From Flavobacteriaceae bacterium (GTDB lineage: Bacteria; Bacteroidota; Bacteroidia; Flavobacteriales; Flavobacteriaceae), in NCBI GenBank assembly GCA_013001285.1, contig JABDMU010000034.1:33221-97220 (forward strand): a stretch of DNA of 64,000 nucleotides, in the 5' to 3' direction. The notes under the pieces are model-generated. The model did no database searches, was not told the origin of the DNA, and saw nothing but the letters and a program-made list of their open reading frames with translations. Below, piece by piece: positions 10,175 to 19,202 of this stretch. The position numbers and the translations under genes were made by a program. Every line of letters starts with the position of its first letter. Position 1 is the first letter of the stretch.

Positions 10175-10921
10175 ATGAATTTAACTTTAAAAATTTGGCG
10201 TCAAAAGAATGCGAGTGATAAGGGAAAACTTGTTGACTATTTGATCAATGATGTATCACCTGATATGTCCTTTCTTGAAATGTTAGATGTACTAAATGAT
10301 AAGTTGATCACTGATGGGGATGAACCAGTAGCATTCGATCATGATTGTAGAGAAGGAATTTGTGGTATGTGTTCACTATACATAAATGGTGAGGCTCATG
10401 GTCCTGATCGTGGGGTAACCACCTGCCAGTTACATATGCGAAAGTTCACCGATGGAGATACCATATATATAGAACCATTTCGTGCAAAAGCTTTTCCAGT
10501 GATAAAAGATCTTGTTGTTGACCGTTCGGCATTCGATCGCATTCAACATGCAGGTGGATTCATCTCTGTTAACACTTCAGGGAATACTCAAGATGCCAAT
10601 TCGATCCCAATTTCTAAACATGCAGCCGATGAAGCTATGGATGCCGCAACTTGTATTGGATGTGGTGCCTGTGTCGCCTCATGTAAAAATTCCTCAGCCA
10701 TGCTATTTGTTGGAGCCAAAGTTTCACAATATGCATTATTACCACAAGGACAAGTGGAGGCAGCAGATCGGGTATTGAATATGGTCAAACAAATGGATGA
10801 AGAAGGTTTTGGTAATTGTACCAACACTGGAGCATGCGAAATTGAATGTCCAAAAGGGATCTCCCTTGAAAATATAGCCCGAATGAATACCGAATACCTT
10901 AAAGCTTCGCTGAAAGGCTAA
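10175..10921 (+). CDS. sdhB: succinate dehydrogenase iron-sulfur subunit
   Basis: A 248-residue electron-transfer subunit of complex II. The plant-type 2Fe-2S motif CREGICGMC with a distal Cys in TTCQ lies at about 63-93. The 4Fe-4S motif [11 protein letters not shown] and the 3Fe-4S motif [14 protein letters not shown] follow in the C-terminal half. It is the last gene of the sdhCAB operon. No strong terminator is visible in the 167 bases before the aminotransferase. Confidence 0.95.
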   Translation: MNLTLKIWRQKNASDKGKLVDYLINDVSPDMSFLEMLDVLNDKLITDGDEPVAFDHDCREGICGMCSLYINGEAHGPDRGVTTCQLHMRKFTDGDTIYIEPFRAKAFPVIKDLVVDRSAFDRIQHAGGFISVNTSGNTQDANSIPISKHAADEAMDAATCIGCGACVASCKNSSAMLFVGAKVSQYALLPQGQVEAADRVLNMVKQMDEEGFGNCTNTGACEIECPKGISLENIARMNTEYLKASLKG

Positions 10922-11075
10922 AAGAAGAATTAATTCTCGAGGTCCCGTCAAAAGCATGTTTATTTTCCGGATGGCGTTGAAGGCGTTTTTTTGATGAATC
11001 GAGTCTTTAAGTTTGTCAATAACAGTAGCTACTTTAACTATTAAAGATCATTAATTAGCAAAAATGATTTTATAT

Positions 11076-11083
11076 TATCTTTG
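11076..11083 (+). promoter_or_regulatory. predicted -7 box of the aminotransferase gene, implying a leaderless mRNA
   Basis: TATCTTTG fits TAnnTTTG and ends five bases before the ATG at 11089, so the expected transcription start coincides with the start codon. No convincing -33 TTG is seen at normal spacing. Confidence 0.55.
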
Positions 11084-11088
11084 AAGTT

Positions 11089-12231
11089 ATGCAATACAGC
11101 TCTAAACTCCCCAATGTTTCAACATCAATTTTCTCGGTGATGAGCACTTTGGCGAATAAACATAATGCTCTTAATCTTTCCCAAGGCTTTCCTAATTTCA
11201 AGAGTGATCAAAAACTTATCGATTTAGTATCCAGGGCTATGAATTCAGGACATAATCAATATGCACCTATGCCTGGCTTGCTAAGTTTAAGGGAGGCGCT
11301 TTCCAGAAAGTTTGAAATGCTATATCAAAGTACTTATGATCCAGAACTTGAGATCACCATTACGGCAGGCGCAACTCAAGCTATTTTTACGGCCCTGTCA
11401 GCGTTTGTTGGTCAAGATGATGAGGTCATCATCTTCAAACCAGCCTACGATTGTTATGAGCCAACCATCGAACTGAATGGGGGAAAAACTATTGCGATTC
11501 AATTAGAAGCACCTCATTATAAAGTTAACTGGGAATATGTTCAGGAAATGATTTCCGAGAAAACTAAAATGATCATAATAAATACACCTCATAATCCCAG
11601 CGGCACACTGCTTTCTAAAGAAGACATGCTCAAAATGCAAGAGTTATTAATGGGAACAGATATTTTAGTTTTAAGTGATGAGGTCTATGAGCATATCATT
11701 TTTGATAATGAAGTCCATCAAAGTGTATGTCGTTTTTCAGACTTAAAAAATAGAAGTTTTATTACTGCATCTTTTGGCAAAACATTTCATAATACTGGTT
11801 GGAAAATGGGCTATTGTTGTGCACCGAAAGAGCTCATGAGCGAGTTTAGAAAAGTGCATCAGTTTAATGTGTTTAGCGTTAATCATCCAATTCAAATCGC
11901 TCTGGCTGAATATTTAAATGAGTCTAAACATTATGAAGGATTATCTTCGTTTTACCAACAGAAAAGAGATATGTTCCTTAATCTGATCTCTAGCTCAAGA
12001 TTTAAATTTACACCCGCAAAAGGTACTTACTTTCAAGTATTGGATTTTAGCGATATCTCTATGGAAAACGATATAGAATTTGCTAAAAACATGACCATTG
12101 AAAAGAAATTGGCGGCTATTCCTCTTTCCGTATTTAATGAAAATGGGCTTGACCATAAAGCACTTCGGTTTTGTTTTGCTAAAAATGAAGACACCCTTAA
12201 AGGCGCTGCTGAAATTTTATGCAAACTATAA
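11089..12231 (+). CDS. class I/II PLP aminotransferase, methionine/kynurenine type (YbdL-like)
   Basis: A 380-residue cytoplasmic fold-type I aminotransferase. NTPHNPSG (about 165), SDEVYEHI (about 197) and the PLP-lysine region SFGKTFHNTGWKMGY (about 227) are all present. The sequence most resembles methionine aminotransferase YbdL and kynurenine aminotransferase/glutamine transaminase K, which regenerate methionine from its 2-oxo acid. An omega-amidase-like gene about 1.1 kb downstream supports the glutamine-transaminase role, because glutamine-derived 2-oxoglutaramate needs that enzyme. Substrate remains inferred. Confidence 0.85.
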   Translation: MQYSSKLPNVSTSIFSVMSTLANKHNALNLSQGFPNFKSDQKLIDLVSRAMNSGHNQYAPMPGLLSLREALSRKFEMLYQSTYDPELEITITAGATQAIFTALSAFVGQDDEVIIFKPAYDCYEPTIELNGGKTIAIQLEAPHYKVNWEYVQEMISEKTKMIIINTPHNPSGTLLSKEDMLKMQELLMGTDILVLSDEVYEHIIFDNEVHQSVCRFSDLKNRSFITASFGKTFHNTGWKMGYCCAPKELMSEFRKVHQFNVFSVNHPIQIALAEYLNESKHYEGLSSFYQQKRDMFLNLISSSRFKFTPAKGTYFQVLDFSDISMENDIEFAKNMTIEKKLAAIPLSVFNENGLDHKALRFCFAKNEDTLKGAAEILCKL

Positions 12232-12282
12232 TGCAACTTTTTTCGTATATATGTGTTATATAAAAAGGAATAAAAATTAAAA

Positions 12283-12774
12283 ATGATGAAGCACTTATTT
12301 ATTTTATTACTGGCCTTTGGCATTTCCAATATGACTTTTTCTCAAAAAGTCGTTTCTGATGGCGTTAAATATGAAGTGAAAGGAGACCGAATATTTCAGA
12401 ATGGAGAAGATGTAACAGCCAATCTTTCGAGCGAGAAAATCAATCAAATACAGACTGATCTTCGTAAAAAGCAAAAACTAGAAAAAGACGAAAAAGAGGC
12501 AAAAAAGGCTGAAAAACGCGAAGAAAAGGCCGAAAAGAAGCAAAAACAAGCCGAAAAAAAGCAAAAACAGGCAGAACGTGAATTAAAGAATAAGCGAAAA
12601 GCTGAACAAGTTTTAGAAAATGCTGAAAAGAAATTAGAAAAAACACAACGCAATTATTCACGTCAAAAAGAGCGTGGTCGATTATCACCAGTTTCAGAAG
12701 AAAAATGGCTTAGAAAAATTGAAAAGCAAAAAGGCGATGTAAAGCGCGCCAAGAAAAAGCTAAGAAAAAGCTAA
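12283..12774 (+). CDS. exported lysine/glutamate-rich coiled-coil protein
   Basis: A 163-residue protein with an N-terminal signal peptide ending near ...NMTFSQ (about 20). Residues 55-163 are almost wholly charged and helical, with heptad-like repeats such as two tandem KKQKQAE units, forming a predicted single helix or coiled coil. No enzyme motif is present. Its 3' end overlaps the convergent GNAT gene by four bases. It probably works as a periplasmic scaffold or envelope-binding protein, but this is not established. Confidence 0.65.
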   Translation: MMKHLFILLLAFGISNMTFSQKVVSDGVKYEVKGDRIFQNGEDVTANLSSEKINQIQTDLRKKQKLEKDEKEAKKAEKREEKAEKKQKQAEKKQKQAERELKNKRKAEQVLENAEKKLEKTQRNYSRQKERGRLSPVSEEKWLRKIEKQKGDVKRAKKKLRKS

Positions 12775-13382
12775 GAAAATTCATATTTCATTAACCAATC
12801 GGTTTGCTTGTCCTTACCTATGAAATAAGGATGTGTACCAAATTTTTTAAACCCATGCCGTTCATAAAACCGAACGGCATTTTTATTTTCTTGCCAGACA
12901 CCAAGCCAAAGCACCTTTATAGCAGCAGCCTTCGCTATTTTAAAGATTTCAATAAGTACCTGCAGTCCTAAACCTTGATTTTGATGAGACGCTTTGATAT
13001 AAATACGTTCTAACTCCATACTATTTTCATGAAGGCGTTCGTTTTGTGCCGTTTTGACATTTAGTTTAAAATATCCAATTAGTAGGTCTTCTAAATAAAT
13101 AAAATAGAAATGGCTGTAGGCATTTAAAAGTTGTGTTTTAATGGATTCCGTATTGAACGCTTCATCCAAATAAGTTTTAAAATCGATTGGATCATTGTAT
13201 GCCTCAAAAGCATGAACAAAGGTGTCTCGAGAAATAGTCGCCAAGAGCTCAAGATCATTTGGATTACATCTTCTTAATGATATTTGCTTTTTTCTTTTCA
13301 GATTAATTACATTTGATATATGCAAGATAGCTTGAAAATCGCACTTATTCAATCGCATTTGATCTGGGAAAATCCTGAGCAA
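12771..13382 (-). CDS. GNAT-family N-acetyltransferase
   Basis: Up to 203 residues; the conserved fold starts at about residue 34 (ISLRRCNPNDLELLATIS). The acetyl-CoA loop is seen in ERIYIKASHQNQGLGLQVL and the C-terminal motif in NAVRFYERHGFKKFGTH. The family transfers acetyl groups to amines; the substrate is unknown. The longest reading frame runs 63 bases into the divergent nitrilase gene, so the true start is probably nearer 13325 (a TTG codon) and is uncertain. Confidence 0.8.
   Translation of the reverse strand: MLRIFPDQMRLNKCDFQAILHISNVINLKRKKQISLRRCNPNDLELLATISRDTFVHAFEAYNDPIDFKTYLDEAFNTESIKTQLLNAYSHFYFIYLEDLLIGYFKLNVKTAQNERLHENSMELERIYIKASHQNQGLGLQVLIEIFKIAKAAAIKVLWLGVWQENKNAVRFYERHGFKKFGTHPYFIGKDKQTDWLMKYEFS
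13308..13315 (+). promoter_or_regulatory. predicted -7 box of the nitrilase gene, implying a leaderless mRNA
   Basis: TACATTTG matches TAnnTTTG and ends four bases before the ATG at 13320, so transcription is expected to begin at or near the start codon. It lies within the uncertain 5' part of the opposite GNAT gene. Confidence 0.5.
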
Positions 13383-14102
13383 AACCGTATTAACTTTGAG
13401 CTAACAATAGATGCGATATCTGAACCAATAGATTTTATCATTTTGCCAGAAATGTTCACTTCAGGGTTCACTATGAACCCTTCAAAGGTTGCTGAGACCA
13501 TGGACGGGACAACTGTTAAATGGATGACTGATATTTCATTAAAATATAGTGTTGCTATTGGGGGAAGTTTGGTCATACAAGAGGAGGATAAGTTTTATAA
13601 CCGATTTGTTTTTGCACTTCCTAATGGTGATCTACGTCATTATGACAAACGGCATACCTTTACTTTGGCTGGAGAACATAAGGTGTACGGTGCAGGTAAG
13701 AAAAAGGTGATTTTTGAATACAAAGGATGGAAAATTTGTCCGCAAGTTTGTTATGATCTTCGGTTTCCGGTATGGGCAAGAAACCTTGAAGATTACGATT
13801 TATTGATCTATGTGGCAAGCTGGCCTAAGCCGAGAATTGATGCTTGGGATGCCTTGTTAAAGGCACGTGCAATAGAGAATATGTCGTATTGTGTTGGTGT
13901 TAATCGCGTTGGCTTAGATGCAAATAACTATGAATATCCCGGGCATTCAGCAGTGTACGATGGATTAGGGAAATTGGTGACTGAAATTCAGAATGAAGTT
14001 GAAAATACCTTTATTGTAGAACTTCAAAAAACGCATTTAACAACAATAAGAGAAAAATTGCGATTTTTAGAGGATCGCGATCAGTTTAATCTTTTAAAGT
14101 AA
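13320..14102 (+). CDS. carbon-nitrogen hydrolase, omega-amidase-like (YafV/Nit2 group)
   Basis: A 260-residue nitrilase-superfamily amidase. The Glu-Lys-Cys triad is visible: Glu in ILPEMFTSGF (about 43), Lys in HYDKRHTF (about 110) and Cys in CPQVCYDLRFP (about 144). The FTSGFTMNP segment and the overall length match YafV/Nit2 omega-amidases, which hydrolyse 2-oxoglutaramate to 2-oxoglutarate and ammonia. Its closeness to the YbdL-like aminotransferase supports that assignment. It overlaps the convergent lipoprotein gene by 17 bases. Confidence 0.85.
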   Translation: MQDSLKIALIQSHLIWENPEQNRINFELTIDAISEPIDFIILPEMFTSGFTMNPSKVAETMDGTTVKWMTDISLKYSVAIGGSLVIQEEDKFYNRFVFALPNGDLRHYDKRHTFTLAGEHKVYGAGKKKVIFEYKGWKICPQVCYDLRFPVWARNLEDYDLLIYVASWPKPRIDAWDALLKARAIENMSYCVGVNRVGLDANNYEYPGHSAVYDGLGKLVTEIQNEVENTFIVELQKTHLTTIREKLRFLEDRDQFNLLK

Positions 14103-15693
14103 ATTCTTCAATTAAATTCCAGCTTGCTCTCACTTCAAGCACTTCTGGATAATAACTAACGCGTTCAGATTGTGTTTTTTTCAAATAGATTCCAGGATCA
14201 TATTTTCTGTTTCCATTATCGTCAAAAATAACTCGTAAGTAATATCTATTAGGCAAGATATTATTAAAATCTAATACCGCTTCTTGAGTGGCATATTTCT
14301 CAGCAACCAGATCATTTTTTTCATCAATCAGCTGTATAATTACAGGGTATTTTGCATTTTTTAGGGTCAATCTCAGGTTGCCATAATCTGAAAAGGATCG
14401 TGTTTTAAGATTAAAATTGAGGGTGTCATTGGTGTCTTCAAAGAAATCAGTCACTGCTCCTGGCAGCAATCTCACCTTATAATTATTATTTTCTATTTTA
14501 TTAAAATCTATCCCTAATCGATTATTAAGCGTGTCTAAGGAAGTATTAAATTTGATGAGTATTGAATCTTTATCCATGATGCTGATCAATTGTTCGTTTA
14601 CCGATTCAAAAGGAACGCTGCCTTCAAGTTCAAACGGACCATCAAAAGGGATAAACCGACTTTGTAGTGCTGTAACAACCAAGGAGTCTTTAGTTTGATC
14701 TTTGATTTTTACGTTGAGCGTATCAGAATAATTCACATGAGATACTTCAAAACTCAAAGAATCTGAAGCAATTTCAGGTTTGAACCAATAGAATAGTGTA
14801 TCTCTTTTTTGGTCTTTGGTAATGCGTTCCATATAGTCTTGGGGACGATTGGAGAGCAATTTTATTTTCATGGCTTCATGGTCACCTTCATAACCGAATG
14901 CAATTTTTTGACCTGCAAGTAAACGTGGTCTGGTTGCTTTAAAATCGACATTTTCCTTGAATAATTCTATAGTATAGCTAGTATCAGTTGGAAGGGATAT
15001 GTACTCATTAACAAAACCGATCTTATCAGTTTTCTGTTGAAACTTGTAATCGCTATTTTGATCTTTAATTGCAACGAGCAAATATTTTCCTGCCTTTAAA
15101 TTATCCAACGTAAAATTACTGGTACTGTCTAAGGTACTGGTGATATATTTTGGTTTCTCCTTATATACAATGGAATCAGTGAACGTTGAATCTACATCAT
15201 AAAGCATGACTGAAACAAACTCCTCGACCGTACGATCTAGAGCATCTGAAATTGAACCGCTTACTTGAAGAGAATCAATATAATTACCCGTTGAAAAAAC
15301 ATAACGATAAAATGGATAAGGATTGTCCTCATTGTTATCAATAATACTTTCACCAAAATTGAAAGCGTAGGTTGTGTTAGTAGCTAGGGTATCATTGATT
15401 TTTATGGTTATGTATTTGCTTGCAGTGCCCAAAGGAGTGATCTCTGGCTGAGGATCCATTGGAGGGGAAATGATCAGGTTGCGTTGCAAGTTCTTGATCT
15501 TAATATATTCATCAAAATAGATCTTGATCTCTTTAGAATTAAAATTTGTACTGTAATTTTCAGGAATTGATTTCGTGATAACTGGCGGCTCAGTATCTTT
15601 TACTCCTCCCTGAGGAGAACCGCGATTGGCGCAATTAATAATGAGCATCCCAATGGTAACAAAGGCAAGAAAATTAGAAATCCGTTTGAGCAT
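14086..15693 (-). CDS. Ig-like domain lipoprotein
   Basis: About 535 residues. A lipoprotein signal with Cys in LIINCANRGSP follows a short hydrophobic segment, and the ATG at 15693 (MLKRISNF) places the lipobox correctly; a longer frame would add 27 residues unlike a signal. Residues from about 30 onward begin with an Ig-like/SbsA-type domain (DTEPPVITKSIPENY, SKEIKIYFDEYI), followed by further beta-sandwich repeats. It is likely an outer-membrane or periplasmic surface lipoprotein. comF lies 52 bases upstream on the same strand, so the two may be cotranscribed. Confidence 0.78.
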   Translation of the reverse strand: MLKRISNFLAFVTIGMLIINCANRGSPQGGVKDTEPPVITKSIPENYSTNFNSKEIKIYFDEYIKIKNLQRNLIISPPMDPQPEITPLGTASKYITIKINDTLATNTTYAFNFGESIIDNNEDNPYPFYRYVFSTGNYIDSLQVSGSISDALDRTVEEFVSVMLYDVDSTFTDSIVYKEKPKYITSTLDSTSNFTLDNLKAGKYLLVAIKDQNSDYKFQQKTDKIGFVNEYISLPTDTSYTIELFKENVDFKATRPRLLAGQKIAFGYEGDHEAMKIKLLSNRPQDYMERITKDQKRDTLFYWFKPEIASDSLSFEVSHVNYSDTLNVKIKDQTKDSLVVTALQSRFIPFDGPFELEGSVPFESVNEQLISIMDKDSILIKFNTSLDTLNNRLGIDFNKIENNNYKVRLLPGAVTDFFEDTNDTLNFNLKTRSFSDYGNLRLTLKNAKYPVIIQLIDEKNDLVAEKYATQEAVLDFNNILPNRYYLRVIFDDNGNRKYDPGIYLKKTQSERVSYYPEVLEVRASWNLIEEFTLKD

Positions 15694-15745
15694 TATTAAC
15701 ACATATTTTGAGCAAAGAAACAACATATTTAAAGAAACGAAAAAC

Positions 15746-16426
15746 TCATTCTGCAATTGCCATGGTTGCGACACTAATTTTCACATCTGCATGTTTTTGA
15801 AGTATGTTCGCACAGGCCTCAACTGTTGCTCCTGTCGTGATGATATCATCAACCAGTAAAATGTGTTTTCCAGATAGTGAGGTGTCTTTTTGAAGCGTAA
15901 AAATTTCTTCGTTATTGTTCCATCTTGCCAATCGTTTCTTAAAAACCTGAGTACTCGTAGCTGTTGACTTCAGAAGAATTTGTTCAGAAAACGAAGTGTT
16001 CAATGCCTGCGCAATTGCTTGACCAAACTTAGTTACTTGATTATAACCGCGTTTGCGTAATTTCTTTTTATGTATGGGCACTGGAATTACGAGATCAATA
16101 GATTCAAACGCCTTGCTTTCTTTTAGCTCATGGCCTAACCATCTGCCTAATACATCGCCTATTTTTTCCTGCCCTTTATATTTTAAATTGTGTAATAAAT
16201 GTTGAACTCTCCCTTTTTTCTGAAATTTTAAAAGTGCGGTTGCGTTTTCAATTTTTACACGTCCGTAAAAAACTTTTTCAACTAAATTTTCATTTTCGAA
16301 ATGCGCATTAGTCACTGGTAATGAATGTCGGCAAGAAGTACATAAATGCTTTTCATTATCAGATAGAAGATCAATGCATGCATAGCATAATTTTGGAAAA
16401 AATAAGTTTAACAAGTTTTTTATCAT
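15746..16426 (-). CDS. comF: ComF-family phosphoribosyltransferase-like protein
   Basis: About 226 residues. An N-terminal zinc-finger-like pair of CxxC motifs (CYAC, CTSC) precedes a PRTase domain whose PRPP loop is ILLVDDIITTGATVEA. ComF acts in DNA uptake in naturally competent bacteria, although its exact chemistry is unsettled. The ATG at 16426 (MIKNLLNLFFP) is preferred over the frame-opening codon nine residues earlier because homologs begin close to the zinc motif. Other competence genes are not in the window. Confidence 0.85.
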   Translation of the reverse strand: MIKNLLNLFFPKLCYACIDLLSDNEKHLCTSCRHSLPVTNAHFENENLVEKVFYGRVKIENATALLKFQKKGRVQHLLHNLKYKGQEKIGDVLGRWLGHELKESKAFESIDLVIPVPIHKKKLRKRGYNQVTKFGQAIAQALNTSFSEQILLKSTATSTQVFKKRLARWNNNEEIFTLQKDTSLSGKHILLVDDIITTGATVEACANILQKHADVKISVATMAIAE

Positions 16427-16508
16427 TTGGTCGATTAAAATTAGTTTATACAAACTTAAAACATATTTTCGCTTTTTATAAATTAATTAATTCATCCCTT
16501 ACTGTAGA

Positions 16509-17381
16509 ATGATAGTTAATACACAAGTTTTTAACTACAGATTTACCATTGGAACGTTAATTATAGCCATAATTGCTTTAGCTATTTATGGATTTTCAAA
16601 TTATAGTGAACTAGAGGCAGATCGAGATTATCTGGTTCACGAAAAAAAACTCCTACAAAAGGAACTTAATCGATTTATCAATAGTTATGATGAGATAAGT
16701 TCAACCAATACAATCCTCAAATCGCAATTTGAAAATGCAAAATTAAGCGCACAAAATGCTTATGATTCGTTAGGTATTTTAAAAGCAAATGTGTCCACAT
16801 TGGCACGTTACAAAGCTAAATTAATGTTGCTTGAGAAGCAAAATGAGATTTTGCAATCTAATTCTAATAAAGATGTCATAGACGATCTTGAAAAGGAAAA
16901 TGGTGATATCGCTGAAGCATTATCAAAACAAAAAGCTTTGAATGAAATGCTTGAAAAAGAGAATCGTTCCCTCGCTGAAACGGTTGAAAAAGGGACACTC
17001 CTGTTCGCCAATTCATTCGAGGCCAAAGTATTCAGAACAAAAAAATCTGGAGAAAAAGTTCAAACAAATAAGTTCAATAACGCGGAAACCTTTGAAGTCT
17101 GTTTTGTGCTTGGTGAAAACCCGCTAGCGGCTAAAGGAGAAAAGAAATTTTATATTCAAATTGTTGGCCCCGACAATAATGTCGTTAATGATAAAGGTGC
17201 TGTGAATTTTGGTGAGTCATCATTGATTTATAGTTCAAGTATCGCCATTGAATATAATAATGTTTCGGAAGAAATATGTGCTAATATTCCTAACAATGAG
17301 TCCTTTAATAAAGGGGTTTATTATGTTAGCGTTTTTGAAAATGAACGTAAACTTGGAAGCACACAAATAGAACTAAATTAA
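16509..17381 (+). CDS. membrane-anchored coiled-coil protein
   Basis: A 290-residue protein. One transmembrane helix (about 13-31) is followed by a long coiled coil (about 35-165, EADRDYLVHEKKLLQKELNR and similar) and a C-terminal beta-rich domain (about 170-290). Flavobacterial homologs often carry the name chromosome partitioning protein ParA, but there is no Walker motif and no ATPase domain here, so that name is unsupported. The topology suggests an envelope protein with its C-terminal domain in the periplasm. Function is unknown. Confidence 0.7.
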   Translation: MIVNTQVFNYRFTIGTLIIAIIALAIYGFSNYSELEADRDYLVHEKKLLQKELNRFINSYDEISSTNTILKSQFENAKLSAQNAYDSLGILKANVSTLARYKAKLMLLEKQNEILQSNSNKDVIDDLEKENGDIAEALSKQKALNEMLEKENRSLAETVEKGTLLFANSFEAKVFRTKKSGEKVQTNKFNNAETFEVCFVLGENPLAAKGEKKFYIQIVGPDNNVVNDKGAVNFGESSLIYSSSIAIEYNNVSEEICANIPNNESFNKGVYYVSVFENERKLGSTQIELN

Positions 17382-17401
17382 TCCAACAAATAAATTTTAG
17401 G

Positions 17402-17438
17402 AAACCGCTCCATTAGTTTGGAGCGGTTTTTTATTTTT
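17402..17438 (+). terminator. rho-independent terminator overlapping the glyS promoter
   Basis: An 11-bp perfect stem, AAACCGCTCCA/TGGAGCGGTTT, with a 6-base loop is followed by a T-rich run. It ends the transcript of the coiled-coil protein gene, and its T-rich run contains the glyS -7 box. Confidence 0.9.
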
Positions 17439-17439
17439 G
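17432..17439 (+). promoter_or_regulatory. predicted glyS -7 box inside a terminator U-tract
   Basis: TATTTTTG fits TAnnTTTG and ends four bases before the glyS ATG at 17444, implying a leaderless transcript. The box is embedded in the terminator's T-run. No -33 TTG lies at standard spacing. Confidence 0.5.
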
Positions 17440-17443
17440 CAGC

Positions 17444-18985
17444 ATGGCAAATCAAGATGATCAGTTTAAAAAAGTAATTTCACATGCAAAAGAATACGGC
17501 TATGTATTCCAAAGCAGTGAAATTTACGACGGATTGAGTGCAGTGTATGACTATGCTCAAAACGGAGTTGAATTAAAAAATAACATAAGAAATTATTGGT
17601 GGAAGGCCATGGTGCAAATGCATGATAATATTGTCGGGATCGATTCTGCCATATTTATGCATCCAACCATTTGGAAGGCCTCCGGTCATGTCGATGCATT
17701 TAATGATCCATTAATCGATAATAAAGATTCTAAAAAACGTTATCGTGCCGATGTTTTAATAGAAGACTATTGTGCGAAGATAGAATCTAAATTAAATAAA
17801 GAAGTTGCAAAGGCTGAAAAGCGATTTGGTGAAGCCTTTAATAAAGAAGAGTTTGTTTCAACCAATCAGCGCGTCATTGGCTATCAAACCAAAATAAACG
17901 AAACCCTTTCCAGAATGGCCAAGTCTTTAGAAAATGAAGATCTGGCAGATGTCAAAGCCTTGATAGAAGAATTGGAAATTGCTGATCCTGTTTCAGGAAG
18001 TAAAAATTGGACCGATGTGAAGCAATTCAATTTAATGTTCGGAACTAAATTAGGGGCTTCAGCCGATTCGGCTATGGACCTGTACCTACGTCCAGAAACA
18101 GCTCAGGGCATCTTTGTCAATTTTTTAAATGTTCAGAAGTCAAGCCGACTTAAAATTCCGTTTGGAATTGCTCAAACAGGAAAAGCATTTAGAAATGAGA
18201 TCGTGGCCAGACAGTTTATCTTTAGAATGCGTGAGTTTGAGCAAATGGAAATGCAGTTCTTCATCAAACCAGGTACTCAAAAGGAATGGTATGAACAGTG
18301 GAAGGAAAAACGTTTGAAGTGGCATTTGTCCTTAGGGTTAGGTGAAGAAAACTATAGATTCCATAATCATGAAAAATTAGCTCATTATGCTGATGCAGCC
18401 AGTGATATCGAATTCAATTTCCCATTTGGATTTAAGGAATTGGAAGGGATACATTCAAGAACCGATTTTGACTTGAGTCAACACGAAAAATTCACAGGAA
18501 AAAAATTACAATATTTTGATCCTGAAGAAAATAAAAGCTACACGCCTTATGTTCTTGAAACCTCCATTGGTTTAGATCGTATGTTCCTAGCCGTGTTTTC
18601 AAAGGCACTTGAAGAAGAACAATTGGATAATGATACGACACGAACAGTTCTGAGATTACCCGCTGTTTTAGCTCCCAATAAAGCAGCTATTTTACCACTG
18701 GTTAAAAAAGATGGATTACCTGAAATTGCACAACAAATTGTTGAAGATTTGAGATGGGATTTTAATGTGGTCTATGATGAAAAAGATGCTGTTGGAAGAC
18801 GTTACAGACGTCAAGATGCAAATGGAACACCTTTCTGTATTACAGTTGACCATGATACGCTTGATGACAATACCGTGACCATACGACATAGAGATTCTAT
18901 GGAACAAGAACGCGTTAAGATTCAAGATTTGAAGGATATAATCAAAAAAGAAACCGATATGAGGTTTTGGTTAATGAAGATGTAA
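17444..18985 (+). CDS. glyS: glycine--tRNA ligase (alpha2, eukaryote/archaea-like type)
   Basis: A 513-residue class II aminoacyl-tRNA synthetase that charges tRNA-Gly in the cytoplasm. Class II motif 2 is seen in GKAFRNEIVARQFIFRMREF and motif 3 in SIGLDRMFLAVF, followed by the C-terminal anticodon-binding domain (about 405-513, LAPNKAAILPL). It is the single-chain homodimer form, not the split alpha/beta form of enterobacteria. Transcribed alone, with a strong terminator behind it. Confidence 0.95.
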   Translation: MANQDDQFKKVISHAKEYGYVFQSSEIYDGLSAVYDYAQNGVELKNNIRNYWWKAMVQMHDNIVGIDSAIFMHPTIWKASGHVDAFNDPLIDNKDSKKRYRADVLIEDYCAKIESKLNKEVAKAEKRFGEAFNKEEFVSTNQRVIGYQTKINETLSRMAKSLENEDLADVKALIEELEIADPVSGSKNWTDVKQFNLMFGTKLGASADSAMDLYLRPETAQGIFVNFLNVQKSSRLKIPFGIAQTGKAFRNEIVARQFIFRMREFEQMEMQFFIKPGTQKEWYEQWKEKRLKWHLSLGLGEENYRFHNHEKLAHYADAASDIEFNFPFGFKELEGIHSRTDFDLSQHEKFTGKKLQYFDPEENKSYTPYVLETSIGLDRMFLAVFSKALEEEQLDNDTTRTVLRLPAVLAPNKAAILPLVKKDGLPEIAQQIVEDLRWDFNVVYDEKDAVGRRYRRQDANGTPFCITVDHDTLDDNTVTIRHRDSMEQERVKIQDLKDIIKKETDMRFWLMKM

Positions 18986-19007
18986 CTAAAGCCAAAAAAA
19001 CTTATTT

Positions 19008-19034
19008 AGCCCATGATTTTATGGGCTTTTTTTT
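19008..19034 (+). terminator. rho-independent terminator of glyS
   Basis: A stem AGCCCAT/ATGGGCT with a 6-base loop is followed by eight T. It lies 23 bases after the glyS stop codon. Confidence 0.88.
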
Positions 19035-19202
19035 GCATAATATCGAACTAAAATCAACTCTTATTTCATTTTCTTTAGATGATTATCATTAATGTCGCTC
19101 TAATCGTCTAATAATTAACAAAATATTTAAAATTTCTACAAAAAAACAGTACTTTTAGCTTTCTTAATATTTCAAAACTAATACAATCGTAAATTTTTCA
19201 AC

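Noticed and set aside
10960..11000. Possible terminator after sdhB (GGCGTTGAAGGCGTTTTTTT)
   Set aside because: The two GGCGTT copies are direct, not inverted, repeats, so no stem forms; the T-run alone is not enough.
12283..12774. Treating the Lys-rich coiled-coil protein as a DNA-binding histone-like protein
   Set aside because: It has a clear signal peptide, so it is most likely outside the cytoplasm, and the charge is balanced by Glu.
16509..17381. Annotation as chromosome partitioning protein ParA
   Set aside because: No Walker A/B or deviant P-loop motif exists; only a membrane helix, a coiled coil and a beta-rich domain are visible.
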